Assembly: GCA_963169105.1 (NCBI GenBank)
Contig: OY720632.1
Coordinates: 54,717,136-54,781,135, forward strand
Origin: Ceriagrion tenellum
Taxonomy: Eukaryota > Arthropoda > Insecta > Odonata > Coenagrionidae
Length of the DNA: 64,000 nucleotides
Direction of reading: 5' to 3'
This document shows positions 1-13,100 of the stretch, in pieces (within the stretch, counting starts at the first letter, position 1; the number at the start of each line of letters is the position of its first letter). Under the pieces are notes generated by a model. It made no database searches, had not been told where the DNA came from, and saw only the letters and a list, made by a program, of their open reading frames with translations. The position numbers were made by a program, and so were the translations under genes.

Positions 1-470
1 TTGTTTTTATTTGTTTGAAAGACTGTCACATCAAAACTCTTGATGAACATTAGTGCTTATGAGCTTCGTATTTTATTGTGCTAGATATTTAGGAGATACA
101 ATTAGAATTAAGTCTTAGTTCATTTTTTCCAATTGCATCAAGTGTTACGAGAATGTAGGCTCTATGACCATATTCTTAGCATAAGATTTGCTGACTGCAG
201 ATATACCCTCTTGCATACGAGCGAAGTCCAATGAAATGTGGCCGCTAAGATGCTTCCAATAAAGAATTCATGAATACCTGACACCACGCAGGCAAACCCT
301 CAGAATTTAAATCAATCCTGTACAAATGGTGAGAACTCAGAGTTGGGTGAATTCTTGCAATTTGTCACGCGGAAACTGTAGCCATGTGACCCAGGCGCAT
401 GAACTGCCAAACTGCATATCCATAGCAGGATGCGTCACGATCTTGGCTACCTTTCGTCATTCAGCAATGG
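1..470. other. Unannotated AT-leaning sequence
   Basis: No open frame of useful length, no tRNA-like boxes and no obvious repeat structure. I see nothing here that supports a gene. Confidence 0.5.
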
Positions 471-1100
471 GGGATGTTTTCTGGAGGTGGGAGGGGGGGT
501 GATTCCCACCCAAAATAGGGAGAAGCGAAGAGGCTGAGTGAGGAGGGTAAAAAGGGATGGACGGTCGGAGTGCGTGTAGGCGTGGCCGATCCGTGAGTTA
601 CGATCCACGGGAGGAGCGCGAGGGAAAGAAAGGCCCCGTGTGAAGGGGAGCAGGTGGAGAGCCGCAGCCCGGCAGCGCCATCCCCCCGGAGGGAAGGCGT
701 TACGACACGCAGAGAAGGCGTAGAGGGGAATTTGGAGAGCGAAGGGATGCACGGCAGGCGCACGAAAGGGACCAAAAGGGATAAAAGTACGCGGGTTGAA
801 GGGAGGAGGAGGAGTCAAGATGAATGGGAATGGATGCGCGGTGAGAGGGCGGGGGAGAGACGGAAGGGAAGGCTCCTCGAGATGAGATAGAAGCGAAAAA
901 GGGAGGAAGAAAGAGTGGGAGGAGACGACACTCGGGGAATGGATGTTCCAGAGGGAAGCAAATTGCGGAGAAGGGCGTTGGTGGGGTTAGGAGAGGGGTG
1001 TTGTAGAGGAGGCGGAGGGTATTCGTGTTCGGAAGAATTGGGGAGGCGGTCTGGGACAGGAGAGGGGGGTTGAACTAGCGAGTGAGATATGGCGAGGAGG
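470..1100. repeat. Purine-rich (+) low-complexity island
   Basis: The plus strand is dominated by G and A with recurrent GGGAGG, GGAGGA and GAAGGG words. Overlapping open frames on both strands here encode only low-complexity Arg/Gly/Glu or Pro/Ser/Leu peptides and reflect composition. It is the first of a series of similar islands in the window. Confidence 0.6.
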
Positions 1101-2890
1101 CGCAGGTTGGCAACGGATCGTGTTTTCTGGAATATTCAGATGGACAGGAAGAAGTACGGCGCCCGAACGGAAGGCTCCCTTCCTCCAGCGCTCACAGAGG
1201 AGTCGTCGCAGGGAGAAATCATAAAAAAGGGTAAATGATCACCCGAGAAATGAAGGGAGAGGACACACTACGCCATGACTTGAGATCTAAAAAAGCGAGG
1301 CGGAACGGAGGACGTAAACAGAGAATAAACATCGGTTACTATGTGTTTCTAAGAGCGCACCCCCAGCGGCCGTGGAGACACGCAAGGAATTCCAGCTCGA
1401 ATCTCCCGTCGGAGAGAAAATATTGGTCGGGAGAAATATCAAGAAAGTGAATAAGCCTCACGTTCCGAGTCGGAGTGGCGCGAGGTGGAGCGGGGAAAAA
1501 CGAGAAAAACAGCCGACGGCGAAGGATAAAGCTCGCTTGACGTGTTTTGGAAAAAAAATAACGATTTCCCAGAGCGCAGAATAGCAAAATAAGTCACGTA
1601 CACTTTACATCTCTGCCGTCTCCCACTAAAAACATCCGAGAAGGAAGGATAAGTGACATAAAAAATCCGGGGAGAAAATATTATTACGCTTCGCGAAGAA
1701 ATAACTCCCTCTACCTCCCTTCCCTTCCCTCTATCTTCATCTTTCTGCCTCCAAGCCTGACTGCCTCCTTCTCCCTTCATAACCCATTGCGGAGAAGCTT
1801 TAGCGATGCCTGAGCGTAAAGGGTAAGCATATACGACCCGATAGCATCCTCGGGGATCAGAGGAGGACACATTCGGGAAGGAGATACGGAATATAATAAA
1901 TGAGTTAGTTCCCAGAATTTCGTTTTCCCTCTCCCTCTCTTTTCCTCTCCTTATCCCCTTTTATTTCCATCCCTGGATGACCTAGGAATGAAGGAAGGCG
2001 CCGCCAAGGGGATAGGAGCGAAGGAATAAGCAGGAGGCTGGGGGGTTGGAAAGGATTTCCACTCGGAATTCAGAGCCGCAGGGCGGCGTGTCGCATGCGA
2101 GAATACGCGGGAGAGGCAGGGGGAGATACGGGGGATGTGGAGAGGAGGCGTGGGAAGGCGGGGGAAGCAGGTCAGATGTCGCGGGGGAGGCAGAAGAGGA
2201 GAATCGGGGGGAGCGAAGCGCATAAATACCTCCGGAGCACGTTCCTCCAACCCCCGTCCATCCCCTCCCTCTCTCCCTGCCCATTCTCCCAAACCTACCT
2301 CCTTCAGTCAACCCTCGCTCCTCACCCTCGCGACCTAAACCCACCCCCCCCCTCTTGCAACCCCCTTTGCGTCATTCCTTGTGGAAGAAACGAGATGCTT
2401 CTCAGCCGGAAATATATCGTTAGGTGTATCCAGCCTACACGTGAGTCTAAGCTCGGTCTTAGCGCGGGGGTGGAGGAGAAAGGGGGTTGGCAGCTTCGCA
2501 TATCTCGTCCTACGTTAAACTCCTCGGAGAAAGGTTACGAGGAGGTATAGGGCGAGAAAGCATTAGTTAGTCGGGTTTGAAAGTGTTATAGGAGAGAAAG
2601 AGAGAGGAGAGGCGGGTGGATGGACTGAGGAAGCTGGGTTTGAAGTGTTTTCACCCTCGGAGGACGCGGTTGGGTTCTTTGCTCCCCGCTCCTCTGAGCG
2701 CAGTCTCTAATCTCCTGTGCCAAGATTTATTCCCTTCCGTCTTCGCCCGCCCATACTAAATAACCAAGGCACCACGCACACAAGCCCTTGAGAGAGCATT
2801 CCCAACCCCGACGGGAATGGGAAGTGAAAAAATATTCCAAGGTGGAGTGGCATAAAAAGCAGAGGGGAACTAATGTAAAAAAGTCAGCAC
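1100..2890. other. Mixed intergenic sequence with purine-to-pyrimidine switch
   Basis: Mostly unstructured sequence. At about 2085-2220 the plus strand is purine-rich and from about 2240 to 2360 it becomes C-rich pyrimidine. The two halves could pair loosely because of composition, but no precise inverted repeat is visible. No gene is supported. Confidence 0.45.
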
Positions 2891-3174
2891 AGTAAAATTG
2901 ATAAAAATGTTAGTTCTCCGTCTGTCTATTAAAATTTCCTCTTTATTATCTCGAAAATCAATTCCTTCTGTGAACGGAAATTGTTATTTATGCCACAGAA
3001 ATGCGTTGATCCAATCTTCTGCGCTCGATCCCAAAACGAGGTCTGTCTGCGCTTGTAAGGTTTCACAGTTCGGTCGACTTCTATTGCCTCTCCCATGCTA
3101 CACGGCGATATTTTTTAGGGGATACATTTTTCACGCCGCAGAATCGGAGATTGTATCTGCCTCTCTCCGCTCAC

Positions 3175-3260
3175 GGCATAAAATGCGCAGCAACCGACAT
3201 GGCGGCCGGAGACGACCGAATGAGTTCTGTGTTACATACATTCCGCGCGCGCAGATAGGG
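3175..3260 (+). promoter_or_regulatory. Possible CpG-rich start site with ATGGCGGCC
   Basis: A GC-rich patch in mixed sequence holds TGCGCA, then ATGGCGGCC at 3199-3207 in good translation-start context (purine at -3, G at +4), then a run of CpG dinucleotides (CGCGCGCG). The frame from 3199 is only 19 codons (begins MAAGDDRMSS) and stops without a clear splice donor. It could be the minimal start of a housekeeping-type gene, a YY1-like site (ATGGCGGC), or chance. Confidence 0.15.
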
Positions 3261-3779
3261 CGCTTTCAAACTCGAACATTTGTATGTTAATCTAAAGGGG
3301 GAGAACACTATTACGGCCGCACTCAAACTCCGAATCCGTCGTCCATTTTCCAGACGCCCTCAAACGGTCGGAGTGCGTAATGATTTCCTCTCTCTCACAC
3401 CGTGTCTTGGACTCCTCAAGAGGAGTGGGATACCTCGATACAACAGAGCCGAGGGTCCGGGGATCGGTGCGCCGCCGTCATTAATAATTCCGGCTCATTC
3501 TCCGACTGCTCCGGCGTGTATAAAAAAGTAAAAAAGGGGAATCGCGGAGGTGGCTTGTTCGGGCACGGAGATGTAAAATGGTCGAGCGTTGTACAGCGCC
3601 ACCGAAGATGGAGGATGAAAAAGATTAAGGAAGAGCGGAAGCTGGGAGGAGGTAAAGTTAGGATGAAGAGAGAATTCTGGTGGAGAAGACTGGAAAGGGG
3701 ATACACGGAGAAATTTCTTTTTATTTTTAGGCCAGCAATCTCATAATTCTCTCCCTTCCCCTCGGAGAGCGTCCTCTAC

Positions 3780-4437
3780 TCGCAGGAGTGACTCCCAGCT
3801 GCGAACCCTCCTCCTCCGTTCCATCTCACTATTTCAATCTACCCTCTCCTCCCCCCGACGTATCTCCGACGACCCCACTCCACTTCCACTCCCCTCTTCC
3901 GGATCAGAGTCCCCTCGCTCTCTTACCTTCCCACACAAGCGGGCACACAAACTTCCCCTTCTCAAACCCAACCATGTCCTACGGAGCCAACCGTCGTCCC
4001 CCCAACGTCCCCCTGCACGCTACGTGGACGTTTTCCAAGAAGAACAACGTCTCGGCGAGAGATGGAAGGACGGTGATGTGCGGAGCGAATGGGAAAAGAG
4101 AAGAGGAAGGAAAGAGGGAGGGAAGGAGGGAGGAGGAGGTGACGACGAAAGGGGGAGGAGTGAATAAGGAGGCAGGCAGGGAGGTCATAACGTGGGGGCC
4201 GCCGTGCGCTGAATTTTTCATAGGCATCGGGCAGGAGGATAATCTGGGGGTTGAGTGGGGAGAGAAAGCGTATTTTTTTCGGGTGGGTACAACGGGAGAA
4301 GGGGTGTGAGGTGAAGGGGAGAGAGGTTTGGAGGAGGGAGATTAAAGGAAGAAGAAGGGCTTCGAAGGGTTTTGGGAGGGATCGTGCCAGGGGGTGAGAG
4401 GAGAGTTCACCTTTGGGCAGCATACCTTCCACCACGC
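3780..4437. repeat. Pyrimidine-rich then purine-rich (+) island
   Basis: Plus-strand pyrimidine richness (about 3790-4010) flips to purine richness (about 4060-4400). The open frames of up to 173 codons across this switch are low-complexity (Ser/Pro then Gly/Glu/Arg) with no recognisable domain. Confidence 0.55.
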
Positions 4438-4810
4438 GAGGGAAACAACCCCCTTCTTTGGCAACATCCCCAGCATGAGATATTAGGCCCTTACCTGCAC
4501 GCTTCCTCTAGGATGAGCCAAAAACTAATCCCAAACCCCATCCGCTCTACCTAACTTAACCTTCACTTATTTTTCCTACTTCCCAGACATACATACTCAA
4601 GTTGTCCCCTTCCACTTTCCCTCCAACCCCTCCTTCTTTTGCAACCCTCCCCACATGAGATATTTGTCCTTCACTTATAAGCTACCTCTAGGATGAACCC
4701 TGAACTAAATCCTTGGCCTCACCACTATAGATACCTCATACCAAACTACTTTTTTCTTCCAAGCGAATTGATGCATACTCCACTTATCACCTGCCATTTT
4801 CCTCTCTTCC
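4437..4810 (+). repeat. Diverged tandem duplication, about 180-bp period
   Basis: Two imperfect copies follow each other. The landmark CATGAGATATT recurs (about 4474 and 4655), and CCTCTAGGATGA recurs at 4505 and 4685, exactly 180 bases apart. Flanking words (CCCTTCTTT..GCAAC, CATACTC) keep the same order in both. Divergence is high, so the duplication is old. It matches no transposon I recognise. Confidence 0.6.
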
Positions 4811-7240
4811 ATGGATGGATGATACATTTGCCCTTCTCATCGAACGGCTCCATCCTTTTTCTCCCCCTTCGCTTCATGTCATTTTTAAGGCCCGAAGAAA
4901 ATATCACGGCGTAATTACTCGAGTTCAATGATTCCTCTCGAGTTTAACACCCCCTGAAAAAGGAATCGAGGGGTGGGAAAAAATGCATCAACCCGTTCAT
5001 AATTTATGCCCCGTTTATACTTCGGATGATAGGGTCTAGTATTTGTGGTCGATGGGGATGCGTTGGTCCTTCATCGCGAAACTGAAATGCAACGGATGGA
5101 AGATAAAAGGGAGCGATGTCTCATTCAAACGTGAGAAGCGCTCAGGCCACAAACGCGGTTTGCCTTGGGCGGAGCGAATTCATTATTTTTCCTCATTACG
5201 CGTTGAGATTTTTGAATCAACGACCATAAATTTTGGAATGATTTACGACAGTAACTCGTGAGTGCGTTACTCTCTGACTAGTCTCAAAAGCTGCTCTCTA
5301 AATTAGATGAATAAAAAAAGTCTTGAGGATAATAACGGGTTAGTAGATACGTTTAATATATTACGACTGCAGCACACACTTCAAAACATTTGAAGTAAAT
5401 AAACTTGAGCAAGCACAGCGAATACGTCAAGCAGCTGTCGTAGATATATCCTCTGGTGCAAAGAGATGGGGAAAATAAATTAAGACTGTAAGCTGAGTGA
5501 CATGTGGAAGTTAGTCGCAATGATTTTCAACTCATTTCTTATAATCAGTGGACTTTTACTGGTCCATTCTAATGTATAGCGTGAAGAAACAGTAAAATCG
5601 AATAAAATATGTAAGTATTTCATTTATTCCATTTTTTTGTAAATTATGTTTACTTTTTACTCGATATACGTAATGATGAATTATTTGTATAATCTATTTA
5701 ACCTAAAATTATTGTCATGTCTTTGTTCCATTCCTTCTGGACAATGAAGCTATCTATAAATGACTGCGAAGAATTAATGTCCTGGTCACTTAAATATTAG
5801 ATCATATCAATCCTATTTTGAGTCATATTACGATTGGGAATGCGAGTTTCTATTCTTCTTATTTTTAACCAAATTATGTGCAATACGGTCAATATATAAT
5901 AGTTAAATCCGCTTTCTCAAACGTCCGTTGTATTGAATTTCCAGCGTTTCCGAGTTCCCCGTATCCATACACTCGTTAGAGCTTACTAAATATTTCGCAT
6001 TCTCGGGAGGACAATAAATAGCTTTAGATGGACATCACAGAACGTGTCGTATTTTTTGGTTGGTGGCCTTCCGTAAAAGGTATCAAGCGAGGGATTTCAA
6101 TGTGAGGTTACTACGAAATATAGAGAAATAATGAAAATACGCGACTAAGGGTGTTCGTTACTTGCAGTATGCTATCGAAAATAAAAGTTTACCATAAAGG
6201 TGGAATAAACATACTGTCTCAGAAAAATATAACCATAGTTCTGGATGGCTGATCACTGCCGGATGTAATACAAATAATTTTTTTCAATATTTAGTAATTA
6301 GGGGCGATTTAGTATTCTATCTATAAAGCAATAATTAATTCTGCTAATTTCACTATGTAATCAAATAATTTTGTCATGGATGTATTATTTCAAGGAATTT
6401 TATAATGTACTTTTGTTTAAACTTGTAAGAGTCATTGGTAATGATTCGTCAATTTGCATCTCTGGGAGAAAAAATATAATATATCATTAAAAAAATCGTA
6501 GGGATTAGTCAAAAAATCGATATTGCGTCTACGCGACATTTTCATTTTAAAAAGGAAAATGTTCCTCGTTTGATTTGACGTTAATAAATCACCTCAATTT
6601 TTAGTCATATTTAATTTCTTGGGTGTATCAAATGAATAGGAGTATGTGTAACTAAAAAAGAAAAAGATACTGAAATGCATGTAAGATAAAGTAAATAGCA
6701 ATATGGATGGAATTCCACTGAGTATTTCTTTTAAATATAACGAAAAAATATGAGGTTTTAATCGGTTTTCAGAATGATGTATCCATCAGTAAATATACAC
6801 ATGGAAAAAATTAGGAAACAATCCAGTCATGGCCAGTTTGATTGAAAGGAGTAGAAGAGAAATACGAGCAATCAGCAAATATTTAGTGAGCAGGAAAAAT
6901 TACTACTGAAAATAAAATTACCGAGCAGTAAAGCAAACAAAAAGTAAATAAAATGGTACATATGACAAAGAAAAAGGAAAGTATTATCCTCATATTTTTC
7001 AATGATTACCATTTGCCGCGACTAGTATTAATGACAACTCTCCGAGTGATAATTCGCATTTACCCGAAGACTGAAAATGATCGAGTATAGCCTTCTCCAA
7101 AGCAGAACTCTTCTCTATAATCCTCCTACCTTGATGGCAGTCAATTTTCCTCGACCTATGAAGACACTTTTTTTCCTCTCAAGCTATTTGGTGTGGCTCC
7201 ATTGACTGTGTTCATAAAACTCTCAAAACACCGTCGCCGC
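4810..7240. other. AT-rich intergenic sequence
   Basis: Long AT-rich stretch with frequent stops in all frames. No tRNA boxes, terminal inverted repeats or coding signal were found. Confidence 0.5.
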
Positions 7241-8050
7241 TGCTCTGATTTCCTGGACCTCCCAGTAGGCATTGATGGGAAGGATGAGGGGTTCTTTTGA
7301 ATGGTATAGGATATATTGGGATGGATAAGAGGGTTGGAGGAGAAGGTTTTGGTAGGTGGGTGACTCTACCCACTCCCTCAATCCCCCATTCTCCTCGGAG
7401 GACAAGGGTGTGGTAGACGCACCGACGCATCCCAGGAAGCATCGCTCGGAGGGCGCTCTCAAGAGGAGAGCCCATTTTGAGAGCTCCCATTATGACGTTA
7501 AAGTCACTTTTAATAAATTGTCCCTCATAAAAGTGACTTATTTGTTGCTCCAAAGTGGGGACGTAAATCAGAAGACGGGGGATGTGGCACGGGCAAGGGG
7601 TAGGGTACGGGGTAGGAAACGGAAGAGTCTCGAGGGGGGGACGAATCTAGGGTTGAGGATCCTCGCAGGGGCAGGGGGGAGTGTTAGGATATCTGTGGGT
7701 ATGTGGGCAAAGGCATCTAAATGATGCGAAGGGGAGGCTAAGATGGAGGAAAATCATTATCGTATGCATAAAAAGAGGTCCCCAGTGGATTTCATGCGAA
7801 ATGGAGGGGCTTTCCATAAAGAGAAATATGAATGAAACGTAAAAAAGTATATGGCTGGGTGGGAGGGCGGATTGTGTGCGGCAATGATGTCCCACCAGTA
7901 AACCCACACAAAGAGTCCCCGCCATCGGTCAGCTGATTTGCTTCCTCTCTCCAGCCACTGTATCCTCTTCATCCCTCGCACCCGTCTTATCTCAGCACAG
8001 GCGGGCACGTGATTTTGGGCATTTATGTCAATGCCTGCGCCATCCAAATC
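7240..8050. other. GC-richer purine-biased island with small hairpins
   Basis: Purine-biased island on the plus strand. It includes a perfect 12-bp inverted repeat (AAGTCACTTTTA at 7501-7512, complement at 7528-7539, 15-base loop) and nearby CTCTCAA/TTGAGAG arms. Open frames on both strands are not protein-like. Confidence 0.4.
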
Positions 8051-9370
8051 TTTTATTCAAGTATTTCATCGCTAGGACAGTTAAGTTGCACTTTTAGTAT
8101 CAATCTTCAGCCAAATATATGTATTAATATACATTTTATGGGCAAAGATATCTAAAAGTGAATCAATAAATAACTACTATTCGTGAAAAGACGCAAAAAT
8201 GACTACGCTTGACCCAACATGACGGATGATGTCTATTTTTACGTTTTAGATCAATGATATATTTTCAATCTCTTGCTTCATCATTGTCATAGAATCGTCT
8301 TTTTTCCAAGATATCTCATCCTCTTCTAGTAATTTTCAAGTATAATGAAATATTTCATGCATACGTTCAAAATTATAGATAAATGAACACCAAAATCATC
8401 AATGCATATAAGTCCCGTCTGAGTCAATTAATAAAATCTAAGCCTAGGAATTAAACTGCGACATAATTACATGCTATTATTACAGTGAATGATTTTTTAT
8501 GTCCCAGGTCTCATTTGATACCTAAATCTGTTTTCTGAAAGAGGAAAATATCAATGCTTCCGTTCAGATACTCTTTGGCAACTTTCGTTTATTAAACATG
8601 GGACACCAATTTAACTACCCCGAGAGAAAGGGTATAAATATTGTTGGAAAGCGAATAAGTTTACACCGAAGTGTGGCACAAAGATATGAAATATATGCAA
8701 GACACTAATGAATGACACCTAAATACTGTATTCATCTGAATATTCATGGGAAAAACTTTTGGTAAAGCTAAAAGCGAAACAAAATAATTTAATTAAATAA
8801 GTACATCATTCTACAGTAAATAATTTGAACGATATTATTCCATCATTAGGAAACCGTATCCTATTGGGCTTCTTGTGCAATGCATTTTCTTTCAATTGGA
8901 TCATTCACTGCGATGCGTTTCATTACATTCTGATCTTTAAAACTCACTAAAGTATGAATCGCTGTTGTCCATACTTAAAGATTACATTATTAACTTCCAC
9001 GAAGTGAATCTGTAGAGTATAATGGTTGTTCTAGTAGAAGCGTGTAATTTTATGAATATTTCATTTCTAACTCCATTTTCTCACTTAATTTGATACTTTG
9101 CAATTTTTTTGCCACTCTACCTCATAACTCCTCAAAAAAATCCATTTTTACCAAAACTACTACGTTAGGTACATGTTTTCAACTACAAGGCAGCAACGTC
9201 ATTACCTTTAAGTTTTTTTTGTAAAAAATTGAATATTCTAGAAACCGAATATTGAGGAGTTCCATTTTGGTTATGTGTCATCTTCCAAACACCATAAATA
9301 TAAATCGAATCTCACGCACATTCACCCAAAAGGGTAGATACACTCGGAAAATTGCGTCGCACACGATGGA
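8050..9370. other. AT-rich intergenic sequence
   Basis: No coding signal, repeat boundary or RNA gene was seen. Confidence 0.5.
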
Positions 9371-10560
9371 CAGACGTTCTTCATGCAAAACCCATACCCC
9401 ATCCTTTCTCACCCCTCGATCTTCGATGCCGTCCAATAATGTCACTTCTCTGCTGAGCCCTCCTCTCGCTCCACACCCTGAACTCCCTCAGATCGTCCCT
9501 CAATTCTTTCATATTTTTTTCGTATCTTTTGGCAAGCTGTCGCTCCGCAGTTTCATTTTTCATTTCAGTTCCCTCGGAAACAACCCACGCTGAAAGGGAT
9601 GGTGAGGATCGAGAGGAAATATGGGGATGGGAGAGGGTGGGAGGGGAAAACCGTATATCAAATCGGTGAAATTCCTCTCCCACGCTCGATCGCCGACACC
9701 TGACTCTCCCCCCCCCAAAAAATATCACCCTCGAAGGTTTTTTTTAAATGAGAAACCCGCCCCCGCGACTCCCACTCCCCTCACCCGACCAATCCACCCC
9801 TCGTCTCCTCTACCACTCCCAACCAAATTCACTCCCCCCGCTGCATCACCCGCGACCGTCACCCATCGCGATGGGTAAGGGCACCAAAGCCCAACGCCCG
9901 ACCACATGACCCCCAAGGGCCTCATCTGCTTTAAGATCCACGTAAGCCCTCTTATCCCTCCTTCGTCCAACTTTCAAAAACATTACAATAAAAGCCTCCG
10001 TCCTCCGCTTAGATACCCTGGTTCCCGTCCCCAACACAGCCCCCACTCTTATTTCTCGCGCAGCTCTTAGAGGTTTCCAAGTTCTTGGGGGCCTTCAATC
10101 TCAGGGTATTGGAGTAGGGATATAAAATGAAGCCTTTAGATGGAAGAGGGGAATGGAGTGTAGAAGGTAGGAAAGGGAGAATGGAGGAGATGAGGAGGGC
10201 GTTGAAGGAAGGGAAGGAGGCATAGTTGGTAGAAAGGGTTCGTCTCTCTTTCTCTCATTTTTCCACCCTTAATTCCAAACTCTTCCTCCATGTCCTGTTA
10301 CGACACACCCCTCTCCCTTTCTCCCCCCCCCATACACTGAAATCCCCTCATCCTGCCAAACTAACCGAGGAACACCCTTCAAGGGATTGCCTGTGTAGGT
10401 TCCTCCAAGCTTCGAACTTTCTCAATTTCCTCCGAGGCTCCCTTCATCTCCGTCATTTTTTTATACTCCCCTATCTTCACTTCCATTCCTTGAGTTTTTA
10501 TTTTTTTCGGGGAAGGAAGAAGCGGATGGCTCTTTTATTCCTCCCGATCCTCTTCGCCTT
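9370..10560. repeat. Pyrimidine-rich (+) low-complexity island
   Basis: Plus strand rich in C and T (for example the 9710-9880 and 10240-10500 blocks), interrupted by a purine block at about 10130-10230. Open frames of 60-125 codons here are Ser/Pro/Thr/Leu-rich or their antisense and show no domain. Confidence 0.55.
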
Positions 10561-10599
10561 CTGCATAAATCAGAACAGATGTAATAAACGCGAGCGCAG

Positions 10600-11200
10600 G
10601 TGAATTTGAAGAGCAATTTTTCATCCAGCTCGTTGATTGCATGAATGTATGTACTACTTGCTCTCTTTGCAAAACTCTTGTTTTGGTACAGCCAATTTTC
10701 ATCGTTCTTAGATCTTTTTTTAATTCTGCACGGAAGTACAATTGTTTTCTCCCCATCTTATTGTCCTTTTTAAGGATCAATATACCATTTCTCGCCTCCT
10801 TGTACACAAGAAACACAGTCATTTTTTGATGCTACTCAGGAGCTGATAATTGATTTTCGGAAAAGCAAGAATATTTATCACTAAGCTTAAGTCAATGGCT
10901 AATTCCATAATAAGAACTTCTCTAATCTATTGTCTCGCTCTCCTTATTATATATTACTTATATCAAAATTTACGAATTAGATAACTAATGGCGAAATATT
11001 TACACCTTTTAACAATGAAAGTATTAATTTCACTTACTTCCATCAGTTAAACCAACAAAATAAAATCTCACCTTTTAAGAGCATCAGGTGACACGATAAA
11101 CATCAAAGTAAATATCGGATATCATGCTTAAGATACAATTCTATTTTGTTTTTCATATTGATTTCAAATATAAAATACAATGCTATCGCGTGTTTAACTC
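10600..11200. other. AT-rich intergenic sequence
   Basis: Nothing beyond short spurious frames. Confidence 0.5.
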
Positions 11201-11473
11201 ATGGCCATTTTGTTCCTACTCCCTTTCAAAGACGTAAATGTTGAAGAACTCCTCCAGCCGATTCGACCGCAAACCTTTATTCATCTCGACTTCAAGAAGT
11301 TAAGGTTGGGGTTGCGCAATATATCAAAGAGAGCGGAGGCAGAGCCCGTGCGACGATGCGATGCGACGGCGGAAAAGATCGAGATGCACGGACGCGAGAA
11401 GCGTGGAGAAGGTGTCGTATCCAGGCCGGTAAATCACACGTGGCACATGCATCACAATGGAGTCAAGAGATGA
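11201..11473 (+). CDS. Unrecognised 90-codon open frame
   Basis: A 90-codon frame starts with ATGG in an AT-rich setting and runs into GC-richer sequence. The peptide is not low-complexity: residues 10-45 contain mixed hydrophobic and charged segments (VNVEELLQPIRPQTFIHLDF), followed by a basic/acidic mix. A potential donor (CCGGTAAAT) lies near 11429, so it could be the start of a spliced gene. No family is recognised and no acceptor or partner exon was identified. Chance is the leading alternative. Confidence 0.15.
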   Translation: MAILFLLPFKDVNVEELLQPIRPQTFIHLDFKKLRLGLRNISKRAEAEPVRRCDATAEKIEMHGREKRGEGVVSRPVNHTWHMHHNGVKR

Positions 11474-11928
11474 GTTAAAGGTACTCGATGCTGCGAAGGC
11501 GATGGGTAACGGCCGCGGCAGAGCGGAGAAATGGCTGACCCGGCAAAACCTCGACCTTTTTCAAGAGCTCTGTGTCACGGTGGATGTTTGAGAGTTGAAC
11601 GAATTGCCCATCGCGCTCGTGAGGTGCAAAACGTCCATCCACCCACATACTTCCAGGTGGTTGAGAATTCAGTTGCCGCGAACAATCTCCGAGATCAATA
11701 GCTGTTACTAGATAGGAAAAAAGATATATTCAGCAAGCACCACCTAAGCACTCATATATCTCAAAATAATGAAGAATGTTTTCAGTGAGAAATTATAATA
11801 GGTAACTGTTTCTGACTCACTCGACTATCATATGAGAATACAGTTGACCATTCAATTAATCGCCTCAAAATAAATGGATCTGAACAAACACATAATTTAT
11901 TCCTAATATTCAAAGTAAAATTTAAATG

Positions 11929-11959
11929 GTTTTCCTGGATGATTAATACACATCATCAG
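11929..11959 (-). repeat. CTGATGATG...GAAAAC motif, TE-tail-like
   Basis: On the minus strand CTGATGATG (11959-11951) is followed after 16 bases by GAAAAC (11934-11929) and then AT-rich sequence. The same arrangement recurs at two other loci here. It resembles the tail motifs of some Penelope-like or other retroelements, but the element boundaries are not visible. Confidence 0.25.
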
Positions 11960-13100
11960 ACTATGGTGCTTACCATGAGCAACGTGATATCAATACCGAG
12001 GTAATTTTTAAAGTCCAAATAAAGTGGAGGCAAAAAGCTAAAATTATCTTACGGCAAGGTATCAATTCTAAGACATTTATTGAAAGCACCTCGAATACTG
12101 AAACGTAAAATAGAACAGAACTCAATAAGTGTGATGAAAACTTACGATAAAATAGTATATACAGTGAAAATACATGCAGGAAAGTGTCTGCCTATTGAAT
12201 ATAAAATATTCAAAAGAATAAAACTTCAGTGCATAGTCCAAACCAGTTTCAAACATAGCAGAATATGGACATATAATAGAAATGAAAGCGTAAAAACCTA
12301 GCCACGATTCTGTGTGCATGCAAAAGACTTTCAAAATATCTGGAACATGAGATAAGAACGTGCTTATTTCGACAGAAAAAGAACAGAAAAAAGGTGGTAA
12401 GAGGTGTTGCGGAAATGCTGGAGTCAAAACCAGAAATTCCAGTTAAAAAACAATTATATGTATGAGGCGTAAACGATTTGACAACTGCAGCTTAGATAAT
12501 TCATTCCAGGGAAATGAAAGGAGTTAGCAAAAGTGCTTTTGAACTGTAAAGGTGACTTACATGAGAGGAACTGGCAAAGGAATAGGATCAGAGTGGCACG
12601 GCTAAACGCAAAAATTAGTCTCGGAGAGAAAGATGGTAGGTATTCAAGTTGGTTGGCGCATTCGAAATGGATTCCTCATGCTATAAAAAAGACTGAACGA
12701 AGAAGGTTAAAAGGGAGCCAGGGGAAGATCCTTAGAAAGTACCATGAGGGCTGTTACCGGGGATTGGGCCAATGAGGAGAGAGAAGGTGGGGTCACCAGG
12801 GGAATGGTGAATCCTGTAATGATATTCTGATCGAAAGAGGTTTACCTTCTCCCTCTCAAATCCTCTCTTCCATTTACCTCCCGTTCATTCCTCCGCCCTC
12901 TTCCTCTCCACTACTCTCCATGAGAGAGCAGAGATAGTAAAAAAGTGGAGCGAGACCACGGAAATTTATTCATTTTTTTAATTTCACCGTCGAATTCCCA
13001 CTCATGAAAGACAGAGAAATCTCCGTTCGAGCAATCCTAAAAAAAAAAACATTTCGGCTCGCTCTAAGAACGGAAAAAACGTTCGAGGGCTGAACAAGCT
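11960..13100. other. Intergenic sequence with short unrecognised frames
   Basis: Frames at 12080-12301, 12122-12427 (minus) and 12533-12775 are open but match nothing recognised. The 12533 peptide is rich in Arg and Lys. No splice-consistent structure was found. Confidence 0.35.
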
